Positions 39,419 to 49,088 of a stretch of 64,000 bases of DNA are shown one piece after another. Position numbers and translations under genes: made by a program. Each line of letters opens with the position of its first letter. Positions within the stretch are counted from its first letter, which is position 1. The notes under the pieces are model-generated. The model saw nothing but the letters and a program-made list of their open reading frames with translations. It had not been told where the DNA came from and made no database searches. Source of the DNA: Marivivens sp. (lineage in GTDB: Bacteria; Pseudomonadota; Alphaproteobacteria; Rhodobacterales; Rhodobacteraceae); the NCBI GenBank assembly GCA_024642115.1, contig JAHEBU010000005.1:1-64000 (forward strand), given 5' to 3'.

Positions 39419-40141
39419 ATGCGCGGAGTCGTCATGTTGATGGGGTGCCTTGCGATCAGCGGCTGCGCTCGGATCAAATCTATCGGCCAGGAACCCGAAT
39501 TCACCCCGCCGCAAACTAGCGTCGAGGCGATGGCGATGATGTCCCCGACCAACAGCCTTGATGCCTATGCGCCACAGCCGGCGACGGCCTCGCTGTGGGC
39601 GGGTGACCGCGAATCCCTGCTGGGCGACCGCAGAGCGATCCAGCGCGGGGATATCTTCACCGTTGTTATCGAAATCAACGACCGGGCCGAGATTTCAAAT
39701 TCGTCTGATCGCAATCGCAGCGGATCACAGCAAATGTCGGTCCCGTCGCTGTTTGGCGTTCCTCAGCGGATCAATGAAAACCTGCCCGCCGGGGCCAGCC
39801 TTGACCCCGCTGTCCAGCTCAACTCCAGCAGCAGTTCCAGCGGCGACGGATCGGTCAGGCGGAATGAAAAGCTGACCCTGCGTGTTGCGGCGACCATCGT
39901 GGACGTGCTGCCCAACGGCGTTCTGTCAATCCAGGGGACTCAGGAGGTGCGGGTCAATTTCGAACTGAGGGAGTTGCTTGTCTCGGGCTACGTCCGGCCG
40001 GAAGACATCACGCGCCAGAACGAAATCACCTATGACAAGATCGCCTCGGCCCGAATTTCCTATGGCGGTCGAGGTCAGATCACCGACATGCAACAGCCGC
40101 GCTATGGGCAGCAGGCTCTCGAAGCTGTTCTGCCGTTCTGA
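39419..40141 (+). CDS. flgH: flagellar L-ring lipoprotein FlgH
   Basis: 240 residues. The start at 39419 (MRGVVMLMGCLAISGC) follows GAGGAT and gives a lipoprotein signal with a lipobox cysteine at 16. Family motifs SLWAGDRESLLGDRRAIQRGDIFTVVIEINDRAEISNSSDRNRSGSQQM and VLSIQGTQEVRVNFELRELLVSGYVRPEDI are present. It builds the outer-membrane L ring. An upstream ATG at 39380 would overlap flgA and spoil the signal. Confidence 0.94.
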   Translation: MRGVVMLMGCLAISGCARIKSIGQEPEFTPPQTSVEAMAMMSPTNSLDAYAPQPATASLWAGDRESLLGDRRAIQRGDIFTVVIEINDRAEISNSSDRNRSGSQQMSVPSLFGVPQRINENLPAGASLDPAVQLNSSSSSSGDGSVRRNEKLTLRVAATIVDVLPNGVLSIQGTQEVRVNFELRELLVSGYVRPEDITRQNEITYDKIASARISYGGRGQITDMQQPRYGQQALEAVLPF

Positions 40142-40162
40142 ACCCGCCCGGAGGTCCACAAG

Positions 40163-40723
40163 ATGAAGAAACTGTTACTCCCCATCATTCTCGCGCTTGT
40201 CGGGGTTGGTGGCGGGATCGGCGCGGGAATTGCGCTGGGCGCTGGTGCCACTGCGGACACGATGGCGGGGGCCGACACCTGTTTGCCCGGTGATCCGTCC
40301 GCGCACGACACCGCAGAACCACCGCCGGTCGGCTCGCCCGAAGCTCATGCCGAAGCTTCGGCAGATCGCTCAACCGAGGCGGGTGCTGCGGAGGGGGCCA
40401 AATACGAATATGCCAAGTTGAACAATCAGTTTGTTGTTCCAGTTGTCCACGATGGCAAGGTTCAGTCGATGGTCGTCCTGTCGCTAAGCATCGAAGTTGC
40501 GACAGGCAAGACAACCGATATCTTTGCGGCCGAGCCAAAACTGCGGGATGTATTTCTGCAAGTCCTGTTCGATCACGCGAACATCGGCGGCTTCGACGGC
40601 GACTTTACCCGATCGGACAACATGAGGATCCTGCGGGGGGCGCTGAAAACGGCTGGGCAAAGGGCCATGGGCGATCTGGTGAATGACGTGCTGATCATGG
40701 ACATCCTGCGTCAGGACGTCTGA
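40163..40723 (+). CDS. second FliL-type flagellar protein
   Basis: 186 residues. An N-terminal membrane helix (about 4-30) is followed by an acidic Ala/Pro linker and a FliL-like domain (about 85-186) ending LVNDVLIMDILRQDV, very like the end of the other FliL at 50042 (RVNDLLIMEFVLD). FliL proteins form rings around MotAB and stabilise torque generation. Last gene of the flgB operon. Whether it replaces or complements the second copy is unknown. Confidence 0.7.
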   Translation: MKKLLLPIILALVGVGGGIGAGIALGAGATADTMAGADTCLPGDPSAHDTAEPPPVGSPEAHAEASADRSTEAGAAEGAKYEYAKLNNQFVVPVVHDGKVQSMVVLSLSIEVATGKTTDIFAAEPKLRDVFLQVLFDHANIGGFDGDFTRSDNMRILRGALKTAGQRAMGDLVNDVLIMDILRQDV

Positions 40724-40727
40724 CTTT

Positions 40728-41126
40728 TCATCGACCCATCTCTTCGCGCCGCGCCTGTTCTTTGGCGCGGCTTTCTTTTGCCAGTGCAATCAGGGCCTTG
40801 GTCGCCTCGACCCGACCAAAGGCAAGTGCGAGATCCCGTCGCACCCGATCTTGGTCCACCATGGTTCTGGCCAGTTCGGAATTGAGCTCGCGTTTGCGGC
40901 GGGCGATCCAGTTTTCCCACAGAGGGTCCGCCCCCCCGCGCCGTGCGGGATCGAGCAGGCCGTTTGGGTCGGCATGGCGCGACTTTACCCCGGCCTCCAG
41001 CTCTTCCAACATGGCGCGAAGACTGTTTTCGCGGGCCTTCAAGGTTGCCATGGCGGCCTGCCGGGAGGAAAAGGTCGCATTAATGACCCGGGCCAACCCC
41101 GCCAGTTGATGCGTTCTCTGGGTCAT
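40728..41126 (-). CDS. coiled-coil protein, FliJ-like
   Basis: 132 residues, charged and almost wholly helical (MATLKARENSLRAMLEELEAG ... RKRELNSELARTMVDQDRVRRDLALAFGRVEATKALIAL), with no membrane segment. Its stop lies four bases from the convergent FliL-like stop and its start overlaps the flhB stop. Size, coiled coil and linkage to flhB suggest the export chaperone FliJ, which is otherwise missing, but the sequence is too divergent to be certain. Confidence 0.5.
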   Translation of the reverse strand: MTQRTHQLAGLARVINATFSSRQAAMATLKARENSLRAMLEELEAGVKSRHADPNGLLDPARRGGADPLWENWIARRKRELNSELARTMVDQDRVRRDLALAFGRVEATKALIALAKESRAKEQARREEMGR

Positions 41127-42199
41127 CGGCGGGATACCTTCTTGCGCAGGGTTTCGGCAAAGCGGATGGCGGCCGCGACGGCACGATAGTGCTCCGGCCG
41201 AATCTCATCGCCGATCTCGACACTTGCGTGCAGCGCGCGCGCCGTCGGCGGATCAGAGTGAATCGGAATGGCATGTTGGGCGGCCAATTCGCGGATCTTG
41301 GCCGCAATGTCGTCCACGCCTTTGGCGATGCAGACCGGCGCCCGCCCTTTGGTCCGTTCCCATTTCAGGGCAACGGCGAAATGGGTGGGGTTAACGATAA
41401 TGACGTCGGCCTTTGGAACCTCGGCCAGCATCTGGTTCATCGCAATTTCGATCCCCTTCTGCCGCCTTTGTTGCTTGAGTTGCGGGTCGCCTTCGGACTC
41501 CTTGTGTTCGTCGATCATCTCTTGTCGGGTCATCCGGTTCTTTCGATTGTGTTCGGCGTGCTGCCAGATCAGATCGACGACGCCCAGAACCATGGCGATC
41601 CCCAGGACAATAGTCAGCAACCCGATGGCAAGCTCGGTCATCCGCGTCGCGATCTGCCCGGGCGACATCGACAGCGTCTCGATCAGGGATGGCAACTTGA
41701 AGGTGAGAAAGAACCCCAACACAATCGAAAACACGATGAGTTTGCCAAAGCTCTTGACGAACTCGAACAGACCGGCCCGGCCGAATTTGTTCTTAAGGCC
41801 GGATATCGGGGAAATCCGAGACAGCTTTGGCGCGACTTTGTCGCTGGCAAAGACCAGTCCTTGCTGCGCGATGATTGACAAAAGGGCGAGGACAGCGGGC
41901 AACGCAAACCAGGGACTCACCGCCGGCGCGACCTTGCCCATGATGCCGCCAGCCAAGGATCCGGCGTCTCCGGCAAAGGTCGTCCGCGCCAGTGAATCCG
42001 CCTGATCGAGCAGGACACTCAGCGACGAGCCCAAGCCCACAAACGCGACCGGTCCCATAGCCATACCGGCAAGGATGAAACCGCCATAGCTCGCCGCCGT
42101 CGTGATATCGGTGGATCGAGGGATGTCCCCTTTGCGCCGCGCCTCGTCCAGTTTTCGCTGAGACGGTTCGAATTGCTTGTCGTCGTCGTCCTCGCTCAC
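41123..42199 (-). CDS. flhB: flagellar export switch protein FlhB
   Basis: 358 residues from GTG 42199, which overlaps the fliR stop (GTGA). N-terminus MSEDDDDKQFEPSQRKLDEARRKGDIPRST is typical; four membrane helices follow, then the cytoplasmic domain with self-cleavage motif NPTH at 270-273. It sets substrate specificity of the export gate together with FliK. Confidence 0.95.
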   Translation of the reverse strand: MSEDDDDKQFEPSQRKLDEARRKGDIPRSTDITTAASYGGFILAGMAMGPVAFVGLGSSLSVLLDQADSLARTTFAGDAGSLAGGIMGKVAPAVSPWFALPAVLALLSIIAQQGLVFASDKVAPKLSRISPISGLKNKFGRAGLFEFVKSFGKLIVFSIVLGFFLTFKLPSLIETLSMSPGQIATRMTELAIGLLTIVLGIAMVLGVVDLIWQHAEHNRKNRMTRQEMIDEHKESEGDPQLKQQRRQKGIEIAMNQMLAEVPKADVIIVNPTHFAVALKWERTKGRAPVCIAKGVDDIAAKIRELAAQHAIPIHSDPPTARALHASVEIGDEIRPEHYRAVAAAIRFAETLRKKVSRR

Positions 42200-42975
42200 G
42201 GCAGATCCCCAAATGGGTTCGCCATGAAGCTGTTCAGCGACTGCGCCCAAACCGACAACAGGATGGGCGAGACGACCAAGAATAGCAAAAGACCACCGGC
42301 CGTAAGAGCCGGAGCGCCGACAAAAGTGACCATCAGCTGCGGCATGGCCCGATTGATCACGCCAAGAGCCACATTGTAGATCAGCGCGGCCAGGACGAAG
42401 GGAGCCGCAAGGGTAAAGGCCAGCGCAAAAGCCCCGCCTATTTCCCCCAATCCGATCTGAGATGCCGTCTGCGCGGAAATCATTTGCCCGGCAGGAACCA
42501 GATCGTAGCTGACGATCATGTAGGCGGCCAACCTGACATGCAGCCCCAGCAGGACAGCCAGCGCCAGCCCGGCAAAGATCAACACATGGCCCATTGCCGG
42601 TTGGGCGTCGACCCCGGCACTCCCACCGAAAATTTGCGAGAGCGAAGTGGATTGCGCAATAATGGTTCCCGCGGTTTCAAGGGCGATCACGAACAGGCGC
42701 AAGACCGCCCCAAAGATCAGGCCGGTCAGGACCTCCCCTCCGAAAATCCCAAGTCCGAGGATACTGTCAGGTGGTACTGGAAGGCTGGACCCGACGGCAG
42801 GAAGAACGATCAATGTGAACCCGATGGCGATCCCCAGTCTGACGCGGACCGGAATGGTTTGTTCCCCAAATGCAGGGGCAAGGGCAAGGATCGCCCCGAT
42901 TCTCACAAACACGATGAAGCCGGCCCAAAGGAAGGCGGTACTGAACGGCAATAGGTTTGCCAGTTCCTCGATCAT
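42196..42975 (-). CDS. fliR: flagellar export gate protein FliR
   Basis: 259 residues with about six helices and the family pattern LPFSTAFLWAGFIVFVRIGAILALAPAFGEQTIPVRVRLGIAIGFTLIVLPAV. It joins FliP and FliQ in the export gate. Its start overlaps the flhA stop and its stop overlaps flhB, giving a coupled flhA-fliR-flhB unit. Confidence 0.95.
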   Translation of the reverse strand: MIEELANLLPFSTAFLWAGFIVFVRIGAILALAPAFGEQTIPVRVRLGIAIGFTLIVLPAVGSSLPVPPDSILGLGIFGGEVLTGLIFGAVLRLFVIALETAGTIIAQSTSLSQIFGGSAGVDAQPAMGHVLIFAGLALAVLLGLHVRLAAYMIVSYDLVPAGQMISAQTASQIGLGEIGGAFALAFTLAAPFVLAALIYNVALGVINRAMPQLMVTFVGAPALTAGGLLLFLVVSPILLSVWAQSLNSFMANPFGDLP

Positions 42976-45065
42976 GCGGCGACCATCCCGACAAGTGACG
43001 GTCGTGCATCGACACCGATCTCTTCGAACGACAGGACAGGATTGGGGATTCCCTTGGCCAACATGACCGTGCGGATGAACCGTCTGCGCCGGGTCGAGGT
43101 CACCACCGCCGCGTAGGTCCCATTGTCGGCCGCCTTGCCCACCTTGTCCGCGATCGCGGTGGCAAGGCGATTGAAATCGTCAGGGGGCAGGGCGACGTCG
43201 CCACCGTTTCCTCGTTCGCCGTTGATCTGATAGGCGGCAAAGATGTCATCCCATTCGGGCGCCAACTGGACCAGTGGAATGGTACCGTCCGTTCGCCGCA
43301 GTTCCGCGACCAGTTGAAAGCCAAGCCTCTGACGGACATGTTCCGTGATCGCCTCGGCCGTCTGATAAACCTGTCTCCCCTCTGCCGTCGCCTCGAGGAT
43401 CAGCGGCAGATTTCGGATTGACACCCGCTCTTCCAGGAGCAGGCGCAACACCGACAGCAACAGATCCACTGGGACCTTTTCAGGGATAAGTTCGTCCAGC
43501 ATCTTGCGATTAGCAGCAGTTCGGGTCGCGTCTGTCAGGTTGACCATCTCGTCAAGAATGCGCCGGAGGGCCTTGAGCGTCAGCAATCGTGGAAAATTGC
43601 GTTTCATCACTTCCAAAAGATGCGTAGCCAACACCTCGGTTGGCAGTACGGTCGTCAGCCCGCTTAGGGCGGCGGTCTCCTGGTCGGCGGGATCAATCCA
43701 GCGGGCGGGGGCTCCATAGACGGGCTCCCTGACGTCTTCGCCAGAAAGATCCTGCGTCATTGGCCCCGAAATCAGCGTCAGGACCCGGCCCGGACGCAGA
43801 GTCTCGCGCACCTGCTCCACGCCCTGAACCTTAATCAGATATTGGCCGGGCAAAAGCGATGCGTTGTCGGTCAATCGGATCTCGGGCAGGACGACGCCAT
43901 AGGTCGTGGCCACATGAGTTCGCATGTTGGATATCCGCGCATCCAGCCCCGTCCCCGGATCAAGCACCATGTCCACGAGGTCGGGCGCAAATTCCAGATG
44001 CACATCGTCCAGATCCAATAGGTCACCCATAGAGGCGCGCACCGGAGCCTGATCTTTTGTCGCCTTGGGCGCGGCGGCCTTGTCAGCCGCTGCCTGATTC
44101 TTGCGTGCCACGAGGATCGCGCAGCCCCCCAAGACCAAAGCACCAACCACGAACGGTACGAATGGCAGTCCCGGGACAAGGGCGAACAATGCCATGAGAA
44201 CTGCGACCGTCGCCAATGCCGCCGGATGCCGCCCCAATTGCGCAACGATGGCCAGGTCAGTTGCGCCGGTCGCCCCGCCGCGCGCCAGCAAAAGGGCGGA
44301 TGCGATCGAGATGATGACCGCGGGGATCTGACTGACCAATCCGTCGCCGACGGTCAGAATGGCGTATGTTTCAAAGGCCTGCCCGATCGGCATGCCATGA
44401 AGAACCACCCCCATGACCAACCCCATGACAAGGTTCAGGCCAGTGATCAACAGGCCCGCCACAGCGTCGCCCTTGACGAACTTGGATGCCCCGTCCAGCG
44501 ATCCGAAAAACGTTGTCTCGGCCTGTTCGATTTCGCGCCGCCGCTTGGCTTCGGCGTGATCGATGGCTCCAGCGCTCATGTCTGCATCAATGGCAAGCTG
44601 CTTGCCGGGCATCCCGTCAAGCGCGAACCGCGCGCCCACTTCGGCCATTCGGGTCGCACCTTTGTTGATGACCACAAAGTTGACGATCAGCAGAACGCAG
44701 AATACGACGATCCCCAACAACACCGATCCGCCCATGACGAACATGGCGAACCCTTCGATGACGTCCCCGGCGGCGTTGGTGCCGGTGTGCCCCTGTCCGA
44801 TGATCAGTTTGGTCGAAGACACGTTTAGCGATAGTCGCAGCATCAGCGACGCAAGCAGGACCGTGGGAAAGGCCGAGAAATCCAGTGGACGTTCGATAAA
44901 GAGCGTGACCGTGAACATCAGGATCGCCAAAGCGAAAGATGCGGCCAGACCGATATCCAGGACCCAGGACGGCATGGGTAGTACCATCATGACGATCACC
45001 GCCATGAGAGCCAGAGCCAGCAGGATGGTCGGCTGAAAAATGGTCTGCAAAGTCATTTTCGGCAT
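42972..45065 (-). CDS. flhA: flagellar export gate protein FlhA
   Basis: 697 residues, full length. Eight helices in the first half include the FHIPEP-family signature region LLLARGGATGATDLAIVAQLG and the preceding AIDADMSAGAIDHAEAKRRREIEQAETTFFGSLDGASKFVKGDAVAG. The second half is the nonameric cytoplasmic substrate-docking domain (about 330-697). It channels proton motive force to export. A second ATG at codon 4 is possible. Confidence 0.96.
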   Translation of the reverse strand: MPKMTLQTIFQPTILLALALMAVIVMMVLPMPSWVLDIGLAASFALAILMFTVTLFIERPLDFSAFPTVLLASLMLRLSLNVSSTKLIIGQGHTGTNAAGDVIEGFAMFVMGGSVLLGIVVFCVLLIVNFVVINKGATRMAEVGARFALDGMPGKQLAIDADMSAGAIDHAEAKRRREIEQAETTFFGSLDGASKFVKGDAVAGLLITGLNLVMGLVMGVVLHGMPIGQAFETYAILTVGDGLVSQIPAVIISIASALLLARGGATGATDLAIVAQLGRHPAALATVAVLMALFALVPGLPFVPFVVGALVLGGCAILVARKNQAAADKAAAPKATKDQAPVRASMGDLLDLDDVHLEFAPDLVDMVLDPGTGLDARISNMRTHVATTYGVVLPEIRLTDNASLLPGQYLIKVQGVEQVRETLRPGRVLTLISGPMTQDLSGEDVREPVYGAPARWIDPADQETAALSGLTTVLPTEVLATHLLEVMKRNFPRLLTLKALRRILDEMVNLTDATRTAANRKMLDELIPEKVPVDLLLSVLRLLLEERVSIRNLPLILEATAEGRQVYQTAEAITEHVRQRLGFQLVAELRRTDGTIPLVQLAPEWDDIFAAYQINGERGNGGDVALPPDDFNRLATAIADKVGKAADNGTYAAVVTSTRRRRFIRTVMLAKGIPNPVLSFEEIGVDARPSLVGMVAA

Positions 45066-45068
45066 ATT

Positions 45069-45767
45069 TCAGCTCCCCCCGAGCGGAACGAGAGAACCAA
45101 GCTGCCGTCCGCCCGACGACTGTTGCAGCAGGGGAAAGCTGTTGACCCGCGGCGTTCGCGCTGTCGCGGGTTCACGATCTGCCGCCGCCACGATAACACC
45201 CTCATCGGCCCCGGCATTGACCGCTGCGGTTCGCAGGGTATCGAATCTGTCCCGGTACCGGCTGGCGAATTCTTCAGTCCGGGAGTGGTACGCGCCGGCG
45301 GCCAGCGTCCAGTCCCCCTTTTCACTGTAAAGTTCGTTGAGGAACCTTGCCGCGTAGAGAGCATTTGCCAGTGGGTCGAACATTTGGTCCAGCGACGCGA
45401 ACTGGTCGGAATGCCAGCGATAGTTGATTTGAAAACACCCCACGTCAAAGCTGACGGCATTGGCGTTCAGGCTAGTCTGAGCAAATTCCATCGCTTCTTG
45501 ACGGGTTTCGAACCAGTGTCCGGCACCTTCAAGATTGATTGTCCACGGCCATGGTTCCAATCGACCTCCACGCCCGCGTCCGGTTTCGGCCTGGGTGATC
45601 GCAATCATGACCGACGCCGGGACACCCGATTGTGCCGCCGCCTGTCGCGCTGCCGTCAGACACAGATCCGCAGGCAGCGACTGCGCGCCCGTAGCCAGCC
45701 AGATCACCCAGAGTCCTAGCGAGATGTGGCCAAGCCAAGAGGCCCCGGCGCGGTGCGTGCGGTTCAT
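45069..45767 (-). CDS. flagellum-linked lytic transglycosylase (SLT fold)
   Basis: 232 residues. A signal peptide or anchor (about 12-32) precedes an SLT-type domain with catalytic E61 in AITQAETGRG and the downstream FDVGCFQINYRWH and AARFLNELYSEKGDWTLAAGAYHS motifs. In Rhodobacter sphaeroides the flagellar muramidase SltF opens the cell wall for the rod and works with a FlgJ lacking its own muramidase; the same division appears here. Only three bases separate it from flhA. Confidence 0.82.
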   Translation of the reverse strand: MNRTHRAGASWLGHISLGLWVIWLATGAQSLPADLCLTAARQAAAQSGVPASVMIAITQAETGRGRGGRLEPWPWTINLEGAGHWFETRQEAMEFAQTSLNANAVSFDVGCFQINYRWHSDQFASLDQMFDPLANALYAARFLNELYSEKGDWTLAAGAYHSRTEEFASRYRDRFDTLRTAAVNAGADEGVIVAAADREPATARTPRVNSFPLLQQSSGGRQLGSLVPLGGS

Positions 45768-45847
45768 TCCAAGCGCTTTCTGCTGCTTTGTTGGATCAGA
45801 CTAGGTGGCGAATCTTGAGATTGAGTAACTTTGGCTCAGGATCCTGA

Positions 45848-48151
45848 TTACAGCCCCCCGGCTGTAGCGGTCGGATCAGGCGACACGACGAACCGGTTCA
45901 AAAGGTCATTGATCATGTTGGAACTGTTGTCCGCTGCAGCAAGTGCGGCTTCGCTTGCGCTCAGGCTTGGTTCGGCGGCGGGGGAGGAAGGGGCCGCAAT
46001 CATCGCATCTGCGACACTTCGCAACAGTGGATCTTCGGATGTCGCCAAGGTCGACCAGGACCCCTCACGCCAGGCCTGGTCGACCGATGCCCCAGCAGCG
46101 TCGGCGCTCGCAGCGGGCTGATCTGACAATCCCATCGTGGATGACGTAGCGGCACGCCGAAGCCTGTCGGCCCGAGGGTCGGTGAGTCCCGCAATCGCGG
46201 CCAGAGCGGCGTCGGGCTGGCCCGACGCCAAGGCGGCTTCCGCCCTCAGATAACGACGTTCACCCATGGCTTCGCCTTGCGCCTCACCCGATAGCAGACT
46301 TGCTGCCTGTTCGGGAAAACCGAGCCCAAGAAGCCGGGCCGCGACCAGATTTTCCTCTTCGGCAGGAAGGGAAAATGGAAACCCGCCCAGTGCATATCGA
46401 AGAAAGGTCGGATCGTCGCCGTTCCTGCGGATGTCACCGACGATGTCAGCGTGAAGCGTGGCCTGGGTTTCCGGCGCCAAGGCATTGGCTGGATTTTGGA
46501 CCAGTTCCAGCGCAGGAGCGAAATTGCCTGACTGCGACAAAAGCCGCGCCTCGGCGGCCGCCAGCCTGCCCTTTGCCGGATCATCGCGATATTCGAACCG
46601 CAGACTTTGCGACAGAAGCAGCAGGTCAGGCGTTATCGAGCGGTGTTCGTCGAGCGCCAGTTCAAAAAGTTTGGCTAGCGCCTCGGGGGTCATGCGTGGA
46701 TCGTCTTTGGCCATTCCTGCGAGCTCGGTGATTGCAGTTGCCTGATCACCCTGTTCGACCGCAACGTCGGCAATTGCCAGCTTTGCCTCTGGCGGGATTT
46801 CCGTCACCTTCGGATCGGAGGCACCGAGCACCTGCCGAGCGGCTTCGGGCTGGCCCGCTGCGATCAGGGATTGTGCGAGCATTGGACCAAGATAGGTCCG
46901 CAAATCGTCGGGAAGCGCAGAATAGGCTTGGCGAACCGCATCGGTGTTGATCGGGCGGCCACCGGTTTCGCCCCGTTCCGCCAGCAACGCCCAAAGGGCC
47001 ACTGCCCCATCGCACGACAGGTGATTGCGCAAGACATGAACCGGATCCGCGTCCCCTTCCATCACTGCGCCGATGACCGACAGGACATCGCGTTCCCTCG
47101 ACCGGCGGCCATCAAGTTCAAGCGCCTGTCGCGCTTCGCGCCCGAACCCGAAATATAGGTACGTCTTGGCCAGCTCTTCGATGGCCCCTTCTGGCATGAG
47201 GTCAAATTCGCCCGTCAGTCGTGCCCGACGATCTGCGATCTGGGTCGAGAAATCGCGGTCATCGCCCCAGGAGTTTATGGCAAAGTCGGTATCGGGAAGA
47301 CAGGCAAGCCCCTCCGGATTCACATTGCTTGGCGTTGCAACAGCGCGGGGTCGGTCGCGGTCGATACTGGTTTGAACTGTAAATCCTGTGACAGAACCCA
47401 ATGGATCCGCCTGAAGGGCAGTAGGAAGTGGAGAAGGAGCGGTCGGCTGCATCGCTTCGCCAGAATGGGCCTCGTTCGGCGTCGGGGATGGAACAGTCGT
47501 GCCAACGGCTGGCGCGGAGGACGGTTCTGTTGCAAGTTCCAGTAAACCCTGAGAGCCCGCACGGCCCAGACTCTCGATGATTCCGGCAGCGATTGCATCA
47601 ATCCGTTCTTGCCGTTCGGCGGCTTTGACTGTCGCGCTGGGGAGTTCGGCAGGGAGTGGTTGAGCTGTCTCGCCGTCGATCCGATCGGTTTGTCCGGTGG
47701 GCGGATCAAAGACGAGCGGCAGGACAGAACCGGCGGGCACGATCGGCGCCGCCGGTGTAGTGGGTTCGCTCAGCCTTGCTTCGAACCGGGGGGCGTCACC
47801 GGGGCCGTCCACGATGTCGATGACTAACCTGTCACGTTGAAACAGGAAGGCCTGAGCGTGACAATCGCATGTGACCGCCAGCATCAGGTCGGAGGGTGCA
47901 ATTTGCCGGATGGCCTGCAAACGATCCTTTGGAATCCTGTCGAACACTCCGGTCAGGTCGATGGGCGGCCAGACCGGATCAAGACGCAGGATATATCCCC
48001 CATCCGTGCGGCCAAGCGTCCAGTCCGTCGCGGGGGCGATCGGTATGACAAGTCGTGTAAAAGTGGGATGCTCGCCGCTGCGCACCGTCGATTGGGCTAT
48101 TGCCCCGGTTGACACAAAACACAGAACGGCCGCCAAGATCAGACGAGTCAT
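45848..48151 (-). CDS. large periplasmic helical-repeat protein of unknown function
   Basis: 767 residues. A signal peptide (1-19, ...GAIAQS) precedes a beta-rich N-terminal domain (about 20-115, HPTFTRLVIPIAPATDWTLGRTDGGYILRL) that recalls AMIN-type peptidoglycan-binding domains and includes a CDC pair. A long Pro/Ala/Thr-rich linker (about 115-285) leads to a helical repeat region (about 290-740) resembling degenerate TPRs. Its start overlaps the motA stop, and the muramidase and flhA follow, so it belongs to the motor/export operon. Rhizobial MotC is a periplasmic motor protein in a similar place, but no sequence relation is evident to me. Confidence 0.6.
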   Translation of the reverse strand: MTRLILAAVLCFVSTGAIAQSTVRSGEHPTFTRLVIPIAPATDWTLGRTDGGYILRLDPVWPPIDLTGVFDRIPKDRLQAIRQIAPSDLMLAVTCDCHAQAFLFQRDRLVIDIVDGPGDAPRFEARLSEPTTPAAPIVPAGSVLPLVFDPPTGQTDRIDGETAQPLPAELPSATVKAAERQERIDAIAAGIIESLGRAGSQGLLELATEPSSAPAVGTTVPSPTPNEAHSGEAMQPTAPSPLPTALQADPLGSVTGFTVQTSIDRDRPRAVATPSNVNPEGLACLPDTDFAINSWGDDRDFSTQIADRRARLTGEFDLMPEGAIEELAKTYLYFGFGREARQALELDGRRSRERDVLSVIGAVMEGDADPVHVLRNHLSCDGAVALWALLAERGETGGRPINTDAVRQAYSALPDDLRTYLGPMLAQSLIAAGQPEAARQVLGASDPKVTEIPPEAKLAIADVAVEQGDQATAITELAGMAKDDPRMTPEALAKLFELALDEHRSITPDLLLLSQSLRFEYRDDPAKGRLAAAEARLLSQSGNFAPALELVQNPANALAPETQATLHADIVGDIRRNGDDPTFLRYALGGFPFSLPAEEENLVAARLLGLGFPEQAASLLSGEAQGEAMGERRYLRAEAALASGQPDAALAAIAGLTDPRADRLRRAATSSTMGLSDQPAASADAAGASVDQAWREGSWSTLATSEDPLLRSVADAMIAAPSSPAAEPSLSASEAALAAADNSSNMINDLLNRFVVSPDPTATAGGL

Positions 48152-49017
48152 GCCGCCTCCTGCTTGAGCGCCTTGAGCGACTCTTCAAGCTCACTGAAAC
48201 TTGGCCGATTATGACCCGGCGTGTTCTGTCGACCGACCTCGATGCAGATGTTGGGGGAATGTTGGTACAGGCTGGCGACCAGCACTTCGCGGATCAGTTT
48301 GTAGAAATGCGAATCCTCGGTCAGCACGGCGGTCAGCTTTGCTGCGAACGGACCGACCAGCCCGTAGGCCATGAAAACCCCCATGAAAGTACCCACCAGT
48401 GCAGAGCCGATCATCGCCCCCAGAATTTCAGGTGGCTGGTCGATCGAGCCCATCGTCTTGATCACGCCCAGAACGGCGGCGACAATACCCAGTGCGGGCA
48501 GGCCGTCGGCGACAGACTGCAAGGCATGGGTGGAATGCATCGCATGGTGATGTGTCGCCTCGATCCGTTTTTCCAGAACCTCCTCGACCTGGTGAGGGTC
48601 GTCATAGTTCATGGAAGCGGACCGAAAGGTGTCGCAAATCAGCGCGACAGCTTCGGCATCTTTGGAGATCTTTGCATACTTGCCAAAGATCGACGAACTG
48701 TCAGGCGCCTCGATGTGTTCTTCGAGGGCGACTGGATTTGCCCGCGCTATTCGAATCAACTCATAGAGCAGGCACAACAGGTCCTTGTAGTCGGCGTGTT
48801 TCCATTTGGGGCCTTTGAATACCTTGCCAACGTCCTTGAGCGTATGCTTGACCGAGGCGAAGTCGTTGGACAACACAAAGGCCCCGGCGGCGGCGCCACC
48901 GATCATGATCATCTCGAAAGGGAGGGCCTCCAGGATGATCCCGATTTCGCCCCCGTGGATCATGTATCCACCAAAGACCATGACAAAGATCATCGCGATG
49001 CCGACAAAGCCGATCAT
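48148..49017 (-). CDS. motA: flagellar motor stator protein MotA
   Basis: 289 residues with four helices: FVGIAMIFVMVFGGYMIHGGEIGIILEALPFEMIMIGGAAAGAFVLSND at the N-terminus, a cytoplasmic loop with the conserved charged segment (EKRIEATHHHAMHS), then GLPALGIVAAVLGVIKTMGSIDQPPEILGAMIGSALVGTFMGVFMAYGLVGPF. It forms the proton-conducting stator with MotB, encoded 10 kb away at 59217-60077. Confidence 0.95.
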   Translation of the reverse strand: MIGFVGIAMIFVMVFGGYMIHGGEIGIILEALPFEMIMIGGAAAGAFVLSNDFASVKHTLKDVGKVFKGPKWKHADYKDLLCLLYELIRIARANPVALEEHIEAPDSSSIFGKYAKISKDAEAVALICDTFRSASMNYDDPHQVEEVLEKRIEATHHHAMHSTHALQSVADGLPALGIVAAVLGVIKTMGSIDQPPEILGAMIGSALVGTFMGVFMAYGLVGPFAAKLTAVLTEDSHFYKLIREVLVASLYQHSPNICIEVGRQNTPGHNRPSFSELEESLKALKQEAA

Positions 49018-49088
49018 GCTGTTCGTTCCTCGCTCTTGTGAGTCATCGGGCAGGGTCGCCCAAAAGGATTTAAAGACAGCTAATTGCC

